From contig JBLIMK010000084.1 of NCBI GenBank assembly GCA_047638715.1, positions 1 through 18,589 on the forward strand: a stretch of 18,589 nt of DNA, given 5' to 3'. The notes beneath the pieces were generated by a model. That model was not told the DNA's origin. It ran no database searches and saw only the letters and a list, made by a program, of their open reading frames with translations. Both the position numbers and the translations under genes were made by a program. This document shows positions 7,066 through 14,392 of the stretch, piece by piece. Position 1 is the stretch's first letter; the number at the start of each line of letters is the position of its first letter. This stretch comes from SHLQ01 sp047638715. GTDB taxonomy: Bacteria > Actinomycetota > Acidimicrobiia > Acidimicrobiales > SHLQ01.

Positions 7066-7559
7066 TCGAGTCGGGGAAGCTGCCAAAGCCGCTCACCGGT
7101 CTACTCAATATGAGCCGCAAGTATTCGTTGTGGGTCTATCAGTGGGGCCTCGCGTGCTGCGCTCTCGAGATGGGCGCTGCGTTCGCGTCACCTCGCTACG
7201 ACGTCATGCGCCTTGGGGTTATCCCGTTCCCAGCCAGTCCTCGCCAAGCCGACCTCGTGGTCGTGTCCGGCACCGTGACCGACAAGATGGCTCCCAGCAT
7301 TCGTCGTCTGTACGAACAAATGCCCGAGCCAAAGTACGTGATCTCGATGGGTTCTTGCGCGAACTGCGGTGGCCCCTACTGGGATAGTTACTCGGTCACC
7401 AAGGGTGTCGACCAGATCATTCCTGTCGACGTGTACGTGCCGGGTTGCCCTCCACGCCCCGAAGCTCTGCTCGAGGGAATCGTGATGCTCCAGGAGCGGA
7501 TCCAGAACGAAGATATGCAAGAGCGTTGGACCCAAGACCCCATCGTGGTTGGTTCGTGA
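7056..7559 (+). CDS. nuoB: NADH-quinone oxidoreductase subunit B, variant quinone-site loop (second cluster)
   Basis: NuoB carries the terminal iron-sulfur cluster N2, which passes electrons to quinone; this copy has 167 residues. Cluster ligands are Cys34 and Cys35 in GLACCALEM, Cys101 in GSCANCGG and Cys131 in VPGCPPRPEA. Cys104, next to N2, is an extra cysteine where family members mostly have Ser, Thr or Gly. The loop before SPRQ reads GVIPFPASPRQ, one residue longer than the usual FRASPRQ, and lacks its conserved Arg (Pro59 instead). The ATG at 7056 lies inside nuoA and has GAAGGGA 8 bases upstream. A longer open frame upstream overlaps nuoA and is not NuoB-like. The stop overlaps the nuoC start (TGATG). 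Confidence 0.97.
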   Translation: MGLVESGKLPKPLTGLLNMSRKYSLWVYQWGLACCALEMGAAFASPRYDVMRLGVIPFPASPRQADLVVVSGTVTDKMAPSIRRLYEQMPEPKYVISMGSCANCGGPYWDSYSVTKGVDQIIPVDVYVPGCPPRPEALLEGIVMLQERIQNEDMQERWTQDPIVVGS

Positions 7560-8257
7560 TGGCGGACGAAACCGCAGTAGCCGAGACCGAAGAAACCGCA
7601 GTCGAGGTCGATGATGCGCGCGAAGAGATGCTCGCCGCAATCACCAATGAACTCGGCGACGCCGTCGTCGAGAGCTTCGTGAAGCCGGGCGACGACGTGT
7701 GGATTCGTGTATCTCGCGATGCCTGGGTCGAAACCGCGAACGTCCTGAAGTCAGGCCTCGGCTTCGGATTCTTCAATTTCTTGTCCGCGATCGACTGGTT
7801 GCCATCACCGTATGGCCGCGACATGGACGCACAAGCCGATTTGGCAATGAGCCCGCCCGAGCCCGTCGAGGCTGCGCCGATCGAGACAGGTTACGCGGGA
7901 GGCGACACACGCTTCCAAGTTTTCGCCCGAGTCAACGACATCCAAAACGCCCGGGCCGTCACTATCAAGGTCGATCTACCCGACGACGACCTCAGCCTCA
8001 ACACGTGGATCCCGGTCTACCCCGGTGCGAATTGGCACGAGCGCGAGGCACGCGAGATGTTCGGAATCGACTTCACCGGCCATCCAAATCCGCGCCATCT
8101 TTATCTCCCCGGAGCTTTCGAAGGTTTCCCGATGCGCAAAGACTTCGCGCTCCTCGCACGGCGCATCAAGCCATGGCCCGGCATCGTCGACGTTGAGCAA
8201 ATGCCTGGCGAAGACGATGAGGCATCCGACGATGCAAGCAACGGAGGGGACGCATGA
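7559..8257 (+). CDS. nuoC: NADH-quinone oxidoreductase subunit C (second cluster)
   Basis: NuoC is the 30-kDa structural subunit that packs against NuoD in the peripheral arm. It has 232 residues. The family signature WHEREAREMFGIDFTGHP is at 159-176, followed by HLYLP and the usual RKDFALL segment. Residues about 81-117, rich in Pro, Glu and Ala, are an insert between the DW and RFQV strands; as far as I recall, related actinobacterial proteins have a similar insert. Both ends are acidic (N-terminal ETEETAVEVDD, C-terminal GEDDEASDDAS) and probably disordered. The start shares bases with the nuoB stop; there is only a weak ribosome binding site, so translation is probably coupled. The stop overlaps the nuoD start (ATGA). 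NuoC and NuoD are separate, unlike the fused NuoCD of E. coli. Confidence 0.96.
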   Translation: MADETAVAETEETAVEVDDAREEMLAAITNELGDAVVESFVKPGDDVWIRVSRDAWVETANVLKSGLGFGFFNFLSAIDWLPSPYGRDMDAQADLAMSPPEPVEAAPIETGYAGGDTRFQVFARVNDIQNARAVTIKVDLPDDDLSLNTWIPVYPGANWHEREAREMFGIDFTGHPNPRHLYLPGAFEGFPMRKDFALLARRIKPWPGIVDVEQMPGEDDEASDDASNGGDA

Positions 8258-9429
8258 CCGCTATCAGCGAAAGCGAACAACTCCGTTATATCGACCAGCA
8301 AGCAACCGATGCTCGGGTGAACCTCGAGATCGAGACCGAGGGCATGACCCTCAACCTCGGGCCGCAGCATCCAGCGACCCACGGCACGCTGCGCATCGTC
8401 GCCAAACTTGATGGCGAGCAGGTCGTCGCTGCCGAGCCGGTCATGGGCTACATGCATCGCGGCTACGAGAAGCTGGCCGAGGTCCGGACGTACCCGCAGG
8501 TCACGACGCTCATCAACCGCATCGACTGGACCGGAAGTTTCGCCAACGAAACGCCCTTCATTCTCGCGGCCGAAAAGCTCATGGAGGTCGAGGCGCCGCC
8601 ACGCGCCCAGTACATCCGCACGATCCTTCACGAGATGAGCCGTATCGCCAACGTCATGCTCGGCATTGGCGACATGGGTGTACAGCTCGGCGCAGTTACG
8701 CCGGTCTTCTACGCATTTCGCGATCGCGAATATGTGCTCAACCAGATCGAAGCGGTCACCGGTGGCCGTTTCCATCCGAACTTCGATCGCATCGGAGGCC
8801 TGAAGGACGACCTTCCGGCCGGCTGGATACAGAACACAAAGAACGCAATGGTGAAGGTCGAAGATTTCTGCGATCAGCTCGAGACGCTGATGTACGGCAA
8901 CGAGATCTTCCAAGCGCGCACCCGCGGCATTGGCATCATCCCGAAGGACATTGGGTTGTCCTACGGCCTTTCCGGGGTGAACATTCGTGCGTCGGGTGTC
9001 GACTGGGATGTACGCCGCGACGCAATGCCACGTGGACTCGTGTACGACCAGGTCGACTGGAAGGTCTGGACGCACCCCGACGGCGACTGCTACAGCCGCA
9101 TGTGGGTTCGCCTGCAAGAGGTTCGCGAAGGAGCAAAGATTGTCCGACAGCTCCTCGACCAGATCCCGACCGGTCCAATCATGGCCAAGGTGCCTCGCAT
9201 CATCAAAGTGCCCGCTGGTGAAGCGTTCGTCGAGACCGAGAATCCGCTCGGTGTGATGGGCTACTACGTCATCTCGAAGGGCGATCTGTACCCCTACCGA
9301 GTCAAGATCCGCTCGGCATCGTTTAGTAATATCTCGATCACGCCATGGCTACTCAAGGGCGTGTACGTTCCCGACATCATTGCGATCCTCGGTTCGCTGT
9401 ACTTCATTCTGGGAGACATTGATCGATGA
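8254..9429 (+). CDS. nuoD: NADH-quinone oxidoreductase subunit D, variant quinone site (second cluster)
   Basis: NuoD is the 49-kDa subunit that forms the quinone head-group pocket with NuoB; this copy has 391 residues, close to the usual size. The quinone-site His43 is present in GPQHPATHGTLR, and Arg69 in MHRGYEKL matches the arginine dimethylated in mitochondrial NDUFS2. Two pocket residues differ from consensus by ungapped alignment: Trp92 (NRIDWTGS) replaces the quinone-binding Tyr, and Gln144 (GVQLGAVTP) replaces the conserved Asp. There are no CxxC pairs, so it is not a NiFe hydrogenase large subunit. A strong site, GGAGGGG at 8243-8249, precedes the ATG. It overlaps nuoH by 4 bases, leaving no room for nuoE, nuoF or nuoG. 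Confidence 0.97.
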   Translation: MTAISESEQLRYIDQQATDARVNLEIETEGMTLNLGPQHPATHGTLRIVAKLDGEQVVAAEPVMGYMHRGYEKLAEVRTYPQVTTLINRIDWTGSFANETPFILAAEKLMEVEAPPRAQYIRTILHEMSRIANVMLGIGDMGVQLGAVTPVFYAFRDREYVLNQIEAVTGGRFHPNFDRIGGLKDDLPAGWIQNTKNAMVKVEDFCDQLETLMYGNEIFQARTRGIGIIPKDIGLSYGLSGVNIRASGVDWDVRRDAMPRGLVYDQVDWKVWTHPDGDCYSRMWVRLQEVREGAKIVRQLLDQIPTGPIMAKVPRIIKVPAGEAFVETENPLGVMGYYVISKGDLYPYRVKIRSASFSNISITPWLLKGVYVPDIIAILGSLYFILGDIDR

Positions 9430-10475
9430 ACCCGATCTTTGCGAATGTCTTCGACACCTTCTTTGAGGGATGGTGGGGACCAACGATTCTTCGCTCCTTG
9501 GGCGGACTCGCGGCTGTGCTTTTACCCGCTGGACCCATCGTCTACATCTTCTTGTTCAAGATGATGAGCTTCATGCAGAGCCGTCTCGGCCCGACCGAAG
9601 CTGGCCCTGCAGGCACGCTTCAGCTCGTCGCCGAGGTCGGAAAGTGGATTCAGAAAGAAGACATCTTCCCTCGCAAGGCGGACCGGATCGTCTTCGCTAC
9701 AGCACCGTTCGTCGTGCTCATCAGCGCGTTCCTTCTCGTATTGGTTGTGCCCTTCGGCCCCGATGCTTGGTTCGTCAACCTGGACACCGGCATCTTCTTT
9801 GCGCTCGCAGTGTCGTCGATATCGGTTATCGGCATCTTGATGGCCGGTTGGGCGTCGGCTTCGAAGTATTCGATGCTCGGTGGTTTGCGTGCCGCCGGCC
9901 AGCTGATCGCCTACGAACTGCCGCTGGTGTTGGCCGTGATGGGTGTGGTCATTCAGGCCGGAACGCTCAACATGCAAGACATCGTGTTGGCCCAGGCCGA
10001 AGGCGAGATCTTCGGCTGGGGCGGCATTGGTAATCCGTTTATTATCACCCAATTTCTCGGCTTCGCGATCTTCATGATCGCAATGCAGGCCGAGCTCACC
10101 CAGCCACCATTCGATATGCCGGTTGCTGAGTCCGAGCTCGTCACGGGCTACATGACCGAGTACTCCGGCATTCGTTTCCTGCTGTTCTTCATCGGTGAAT
10201 TCGCCACCGCTGGCATCTTCGCAATGATCGCCTCGACATTGTTCCTCGGCGGTTGGTGGGTGCCTGGACTCGATCCCGATTCCAACCTCTTCAACATTCT
10301 CGGACCAGGGATCATGATGGCCAAGGTCCTCGGCGTGACCTTCCTCGTCTTCTGGTTCCGTTTCACCTACCCCCGCTTCCGTGAGGATCAACTCCAGAAG
10401 CTGGCATGGAAGGTGCTCATTCCTCTCTCGCTGGTCAATATCGTGGCCACTGGTGTTCTAAAGGTGGTCTTCTAA
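9426..10475 (+). CDS. nuoH: NADH-quinone oxidoreductase subunit H, variant quinone chamber (second cluster)
   Basis: NuoH (ND1) is the membrane subunit that forms the quinone entry tunnel and the first part of the proton channel; it has 349 residues and about eight membrane helices. Recognisable motifs are GWASASKYSMLGGLRAAGQ (Arg155), AYELPL (Glu164), QPPFDMPVAESELVTGY (Asp230, Glu235, Glu237) and the C-terminal TYPRFREDQL. Several otherwise conserved residues are changed compared with human ND1: Leu43-Phe44 for the first-helix Glu-Arg, Thr57-Glu58 in the GPN region, Glu70 for Asp, Gln226 for the Arg of R-x-PFD, and Val233 for Glu. The ATG overlaps the nuoD stop and has GGGAGA 9 bases upstream. 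The end of the gene lies in a short tandem duplication shared with the nuoI start. Confidence 0.96.
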   Translation: MNPIFANVFDTFFEGWWGPTILRSLGGLAAVLLPAGPIVYIFLFKMMSFMQSRLGPTEAGPAGTLQLVAEVGKWIQKEDIFPRKADRIVFATAPFVVLISAFLLVLVVPFGPDAWFVNLDTGIFFALAVSSISVIGILMAGWASASKYSMLGGLRAAGQLIAYELPLVLAVMGVVIQAGTLNMQDIVLAQAEGEIFGWGGIGNPFIITQFLGFAIFMIAMQAELTQPPFDMPVAESELVTGYMTEYSGIRFLLFFIGEFATAGIFAMIASTLFLGGWWVPGLDPDSNLFNILGPGIMMAKVLGVTFLVFWFRFTYPRFREDQLQKLAWKVLIPLSLVNIVATGVLKVVF

Positions 10476-10497
10476 TGGGCAGGATCTTCTAATGGGC
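10468..10497 (+). repeat. 17-bp tandem duplication at the nuoH/nuoI junction creating a 5-codon mini-ORF
   Basis: TCTTCTAATGGGC occurs at 10468-10480 and again at 10485-10497, 17 bases apart, separated by AGGA. The first copy holds the nuoH stop overlapping an ATG (TAATG). That ATG opens a mini-ORF, Met-Gly-Arg-Ile-Phe-stop (10475-10492), whose own stop overlaps the nuoI ATG in the second copy in the same TAATG way. The AGGA between copies gives nuoI a ribosome binding site with a 7-base spacer. Confidence 0.85.
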
Positions 10498-11025
10498 ATT
10501 GTTCCAGGCATGATCAAGGGGCTTGGCGTCACCGCAAAGACGGCCTACGAGACCATCTTTCCCGATGGTCCTCTGAAGCCGCCCAGCCCATCGAAGGGCG
10601 CGGTAACCGTTCAGTATCCGCACGAGAAGGAGACCCCGAGCCCCCGTGCTCGCGGAGTCATTGCGTTGCACGAAGACAACTGCACCTCGTGCATGTTGTG
10701 CGTACGTGAGTGCCCGGACTGGTGCATCTACATCGAGGGGCACAAAGAGAAGGCTCCGCCGCGTCGTGCTGGTGGAAAGCCACGTCAAAAGAACAAGCTC
10801 GATCGCTTCGATATCGACTACGCGCTCTGCATGTACTGCGGCATCTGCGTAGAGGTCTGTCCATTCGACGCGTTGTTCTGGAGCCCGGAGTACGAATACT
10901 CAGAGCCCCGGATCGCCGACCTCCTCCACGACAAGAGCCGCTTGGGCGAGTGGATGGAGACGGTCCCCGACTTTGAGGCCTACGAGGGTGGATCCGAGGC
11001 CAAAGTGCGAAAGGTCCCTCGATGA
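10492..11025 (+). CDS. nuoI: NADH-quinone oxidoreductase subunit I (second cluster)
   Basis: NuoI carries two [4Fe-4S] clusters that pass electrons toward cluster N2 in NuoB. It has 177 residues. The two motifs are Cys64, 67, 70, 74 (CTSCMLCVRECP) and Cys113, 116, 119, 123 (CMYCGICVEVCP). Between them is a basic segment (residues 84-105, rich in Lys, Arg and Pro). In a complex lacking NuoEFG, NuoI is the likely entry point for electrons, so this basic patch might dock an acidic donor such as a ferredoxin (inference). The N-terminus is long before the first cluster and the C-terminal DLLHDKSRLGEWM is typical of actinobacterial forms. The ATG at 10492 follows AGGA; an earlier ATG at 10475 only opens a 5-codon ORF. 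The stop overlaps nuoJ (ATGA). Confidence 0.97.
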   Translation: MGIVPGMIKGLGVTAKTAYETIFPDGPLKPPSPSKGAVTVQYPHEKETPSPRARGVIALHEDNCTSCMLCVRECPDWCIYIEGHKEKAPPRRAGGKPRQKNKLDRFDIDYALCMYCGICVEVCPFDALFWSPEYEYSEPRIADLLHDKSRLGEWMETVPDFEAYEGGSEAKVRKVPR

Positions 11026-11744
11026 ACACACTCGCTTCGGCGTTGGTGTTCGCTCAAAACACCTTGACTCGATCAGAATTCGATGTCCCGGAGAACATCG
11101 CGTTCGCCGTTATCGCCGGAATCATGCTGTTCGCCGCGTTCAAGATGGTCACGACCGGCAACGTTGTCCACGCTGCGCTGTACCTCATGATCGTGCTCGC
11201 CGCGAGCGCCGCCATCTTCGTGTTGCTCGGATCCGACTTCGTCGGCGCCACTCAGATCCTCGTCTACATCGGCGCGATCATCGTGTTGTTCTTATTCGGC
11301 ATCATGTTGACCAAGGCCCAACTCGGCGACGATGACTCGGTCGATTCCGAACAACGAACCATGGGGTTCATCGTTGGGCTCCTCCTGTTCGCCGTGATGG
11401 CCTTTGCTCTCGTCGACAGCTTCGGAAACGACGAGATCGTCTTTGGTGCTCCCGAGACCGTCAGGTACTCCCCACAAGACGAGATCGATGTCGACGACCT
11501 GCCGACACCCGTTATCGAAGCTCTCGGGATCTCCGCTGACGCCGAAACCGTCAGTATCTCGATGGCTCAATTCGAAACGCTCGACCCAGAGGTCCAACGA
11601 CGAGTCCCCGGCGCTGAGGTCTTTGGCAATACCAAAGAGATCGCCGACTCGATCTTCGGTGCCTACATCATCCCGTTCGAGGCCGTTTCGGTGCTGCTTC
11701 TCGCAGCGCTGATTGGCGCCGTCGTCGTGGCCCGGAAAGAGTAG
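11022..11744 (+). CDS. nuoJ: NADH-quinone oxidoreductase subunit J with acidic loop insert (second cluster)
   Basis: NuoJ (ND6) is a five-helix membrane subunit next to NuoK and NuoA that transmits conformational change; this copy has 240 residues against about 184 in E. coli. The conserved third-helix motif FVGATQILVYIGAIIVLFLFG is at about 73-93. Helices lie at about 26-42, 50-69, 75-96, 113-132 and 216-237. The extra length comes from an acidic loop at about 135-200 between helices 4 and 5 (for example SPQDEIDVDDLPTP), predicted periplasmic by analogy with E. coli, and from about 20 extra N-terminal residues. The ATG overlaps the nuoI stop. The family end, IIPFEAVSVLLLAALIGAVV, is intact. 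Confidence 0.96.
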   Translation: MNTLASALVFAQNTLTRSEFDVPENIAFAVIAGIMLFAAFKMVTTGNVVHAALYLMIVLAASAAIFVLLGSDFVGATQILVYIGAIIVLFLFGIMLTKAQLGDDDSVDSEQRTMGFIVGLLLFAVMAFALVDSFGNDEIVFGAPETVRYSPQDEIDVDDLPTPVIEALGISADAETVSISMAQFETLDPEVQRRVPGAEVFGNTKEIADSIFGAYIIPFEAVSVLLLAALIGAVVVARKE

Positions 11745-11756
11745 GTACCCGCTGCC

Positions 11757-12056
11757 ATGATGCTCAACCAATTTCTTCTTCTCGCAGCAGTGCTCTTTTG
11801 CCTCGGCGTCTACGGCGTGCTCACCCGACGCAACGGTGTCCTCGTCTTGATGTCCGTCGAACTGATCTTGAACGCCGTCAATATCAACCTCGTCGCCTTC
11901 GGGGCCTTCCAAGACAACGTGATGGGCGACGTATTCGCCGTGTTTGTCATCGCGGTCGCTGCCGCCGAAGTTGGCGTTGGCTTGGCCATGGTTCTGCTCA
12001 TGTATCGCAACCGTCGAAGCATCGACTTCTCTGACGTCGACATGTTGAAGGGTTGA
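11757..12056 (+). CDS. nuoK: NADH-quinone oxidoreductase subunit K (second cluster)
   Basis: NuoK is a three-helix membrane subunit in the proton path; this copy has 99 residues, exactly the usual size. The two essential membrane glutamates are Glu35 in MSVELILNAVNI and Glu71 in AVAAAEVGVGLA. The loop between helices 2 and 3 (DNVMGDVF) differs from the GGQV form of the first-cluster NuoK. The ATG at 11757 is followed directly by another ATG; the ribosome binding site is weak and lies at the end of nuoJ, 12 bases upstream. The stop overlaps the next start. Confidence 0.97.
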   Translation: MMLNQFLLLAAVLFCLGVYGVLTRRNGVLVLMSVELILNAVNINLVAFGAFQDNVMGDVFAVFVIAVAAAEVGVGLAMVLLMYRNRRSIDFSDVDMLKG

Positions 12057-14374
12057 TGCAGATGTCGCTTCTCCTACTTGCAACCGAAGCCGTGCCCCAG
12101 GTTTCTTTCACTACCGAAGCCAATTGGTTCCTCGAAAATGTGTGGCTCATCCCGTTGCTGCCAGCGCTCAGCTTCTTGGGCATCTTGTTCTTCGGCAAGC
12201 GCATGCCCAGGGGTGGTGCCGAACTCGGCATCGCAGCGATCGGTGCAGCATTCCTGTTGGCCGTCTTTGCGAACGTGGCTTGGCTCGATCACCGTGACAA
12301 CTTCGATGGCCCGACGAGCTCGATGCTCCACGGCGAGGTCGAGAGCCACGCTGGCGAAGGCGCCGATGACGATCACTCCGAGGACGCGTCGGCAACGACC
12401 CTCTCCATCGATGGTGTAGCCGTCGAAGTCGACCTAACCGCTGCCACCGAGGCTGCTGAAGGCGAAGAGGCGCATCCGGCGGTCGCCGTGCTCAAGGGGC
12501 GCGAGTGGTTCGTAAACGGGGGAGTGAGCTTCGCTGTCGGCACGTTGCTCGACGGACCATCGGTGTTGATGTTGTTCGTCGTCACGATGATCTCGTTGCT
12601 CGTACACGTCTATAGCACCGACTATGTGGCTGGCGACCGTCGCTACACCCACTACTTCGCGTTCTTGTCATTGTTCAGCGCGTCGATGCTGCTCTTCGTC
12701 CTGTCGAGCAGCACCATTCAGCTCATTACAGCGTGGGAGCTCGTCGGCGTATGTTCCTTTGCGCTTATTGGTCACTGGTGGGAAGAAAAGCCAAACTCTG
12801 ACGCTGCGCTCAAGGCATTCCTCACAAACCGTGTGGGCGACATCGGCCTGCTCGTCGGCATGATCATCCTGTTCTTCTCCGCTGGCGGCACGTTCGACAT
12901 CATCACGATCAACGAGATGGCAGTCGCTGGCGAGATCAGCCAAACCGCACTCACCTGGGCGGCGATATCGCTCACCGCCGCGGTCATGAGCAAATCCGGA
13001 CAGTTCATTTTGCACACCTGGTTGCCCGACGCTATGGCTGGCCCAACGCCGGTCTCGGCACTTATTCACGCAGCCACAATGGTCGTTGCCGGCGTCTACC
13101 TGATCGCCCGGCTCTACCCCGTCTTTTACCTCGGATACAACATTCCGGGATCGAGCATCAACGGGCTGGCTCTAATCGGTGCGATAACTATCGTCTTCGG
13201 TGGGCTGCTCGCTTTCGTGCAGGACGACATCAAGAAGGTGCTGGCCTATTCGACCGTCTCGCAGCTCGGTTACATGGTTCTGGCACTCGGCGTCGGTGCC
13301 TGGACCGCGGCACTGTTCCATCTCTTCACCCACGCCTTCTTCAAGGCTGGCCTGTTCCTCGGCGCTGGTTCTGTCGCCCACTCGGTTCACAGTTTCGACA
13401 TGAAGAAGGACATGGGCGGCATGCGTAAGTTCATGCCGACCACGTACAAGATGTTCATTATTTCCTCGGTTGCGCTCGCTGGGGTCTTCCCAACTGCGGG
13501 CTTCTGGTCGAAGGACGAGATCTTGGTTGGCACCGGTGGCCTCGGTGTCGGCGGCGGAAGCTCCAACGGCAACTACCACCTCATGCTGATCATGGGCCTC
13601 GTTGGCGCAGCCCTGACCGGTGCCTACATGACCCGTGCGATCTACCTCACGTTCTTCGGCGAGTTCCGTGGACATGGCACTCCGCACGAATCGGGACCAC
13701 GGATTCTGTGGCCTCTCAGAATTCTCGCTTTCTTCGCACTGTTCGCAGGATTGCTCAACCTGCCGAAGGGCTTCATCACCGGAAATGAGGCCGGTTGGCA
13801 AGAACGTTTTGGTCATTTCATCGAGCCCGCCGCTGCGTATTTTCCCGCAATCAGCCATTCGGTGCCGAGCTACTGGCTTGCTATCGTTGCCAGCATCGCT
13901 GGTCTGATCGGCCCGGCGATCGCGTACTGGTACTACTTCGTCAAGGTCGACAATCTCGCCAAAGAGACTGGCGAAAGCCTCACCGAACTGCCCAACGGGT
14001 TGGTCGCAAACAACAAGTTCGCCGCAGCTGGCCATACGTTCCTCGTCAACAAGTACTACCTCGACCACCTGTACAACGACGTCATCGTCAAAGCGGTCAA
14101 GGGCCCGATTGCCAAGGCTGCGTACTGGTTCAACCAGAACGTGCTCGACGAGGTTGTCGACACCGCCGGACGCACATCGGTAAAAACCGGCGAACTCGTC
14201 TACAAGTACGTCGACCAAGGTCTTATCGAAGGAACCGTTAACGGCTCCGGAAACTTGTCCAACCAGGGCGGACAGTGGCTCCGCAGATTGCAGACCGGCA
14301 AGGTCCAGCAATATGCAGCGCTTCTATTCGCCGGTGCCACGATCCTCGCTGGCATCTTCATCGTTCTCGTTTAG
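12056..14374 (+). CDS. nuoL: NADH-quinone oxidoreductase subunit L with acidic His-containing insert (second cluster)
   Basis: NuoL is the distal proton-pumping subunit with the long lateral helix; this copy has 772 residues. Key residues are Glu228 in AWELVG, Asp262 in NRVGD, Lys313 in SKSGQ, His338 in ALIHAATMV, Lys430 in THAFFKAG and Lys486-Asp487 in FWSKDE. Residues about 79-148 are an acidic, His-containing insert (for example GEGADDDHSEDA) between helix 2 and the segment before helix 3, predicted periplasmic. It has no counterpart in the first-cluster NuoL, whose insert lies elsewhere. Start choice: ATG 12056 overlaps the nuoK stop (TGATG), but ATG 12062 sits 9 bases after GAAGGG (12047-12052) and is equally possible; a TTG at 12053 is less likely. 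The lateral-helix region and last helix (to ILAGIFIVLV) are complete. Confidence 0.96.
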   Translation: MQMSLLLLATEAVPQVSFTTEANWFLENVWLIPLLPALSFLGILFFGKRMPRGGAELGIAAIGAAFLLAVFANVAWLDHRDNFDGPTSSMLHGEVESHAGEGADDDHSEDASATTLSIDGVAVEVDLTAATEAAEGEEAHPAVAVLKGREWFVNGGVSFAVGTLLDGPSVLMLFVVTMISLLVHVYSTDYVAGDRRYTHYFAFLSLFSASMLLFVLSSSTIQLITAWELVGVCSFALIGHWWEEKPNSDAALKAFLTNRVGDIGLLVGMIILFFSAGGTFDIITINEMAVAGEISQTALTWAAISLTAAVMSKSGQFILHTWLPDAMAGPTPVSALIHAATMVVAGVYLIARLYPVFYLGYNIPGSSINGLALIGAITIVFGGLLAFVQDDIKKVLAYSTVSQLGYMVLALGVGAWTAALFHLFTHAFFKAGLFLGAGSVAHSVHSFDMKKDMGGMRKFMPTTYKMFIISSVALAGVFPTAGFWSKDEILVGTGGLGVGGGSSNGNYHLMLIMGLVGAALTGAYMTRAIYLTFFGEFRGHGTPHESGPRILWPLRILAFFALFAGLLNLPKGFITGNEAGWQERFGHFIEPAAAYFPAISHSVPSYWLAIVASIAGLIGPAIAYWYYFVKVDNLAKETGESLTELPNGLVANNKFAAAGHTFLVNKYYLDHLYNDVIVKAVKGPIAKAAYWFNQNVLDEVVDTAGRTSVKTGELVYKYVDQGLIEGTVNGSGNLSNQGGQWLRRLQTGKVQQYAALLFAGATILAGIFIVLV

Positions 14375-14392
14375 GAATCAGGAAAACAGCTC

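Noticed and set aside
8101..9117. Long minus-strand open frame of 338 codons within nuoC and nuoD
   Set aside because: It is antisense to well-identified genes, shows no recognisable domains, and is rich in His, Arg and Asp, as expected for a shadow frame in GC-rich coding DNA.
8254..9429. NuoD as a group 4 NiFe-hydrogenase large subunit
   Set aside because: Both CxxC nickel-binding pairs are missing; HRG occupies the first site, and the C-terminus is the normal complex I type.
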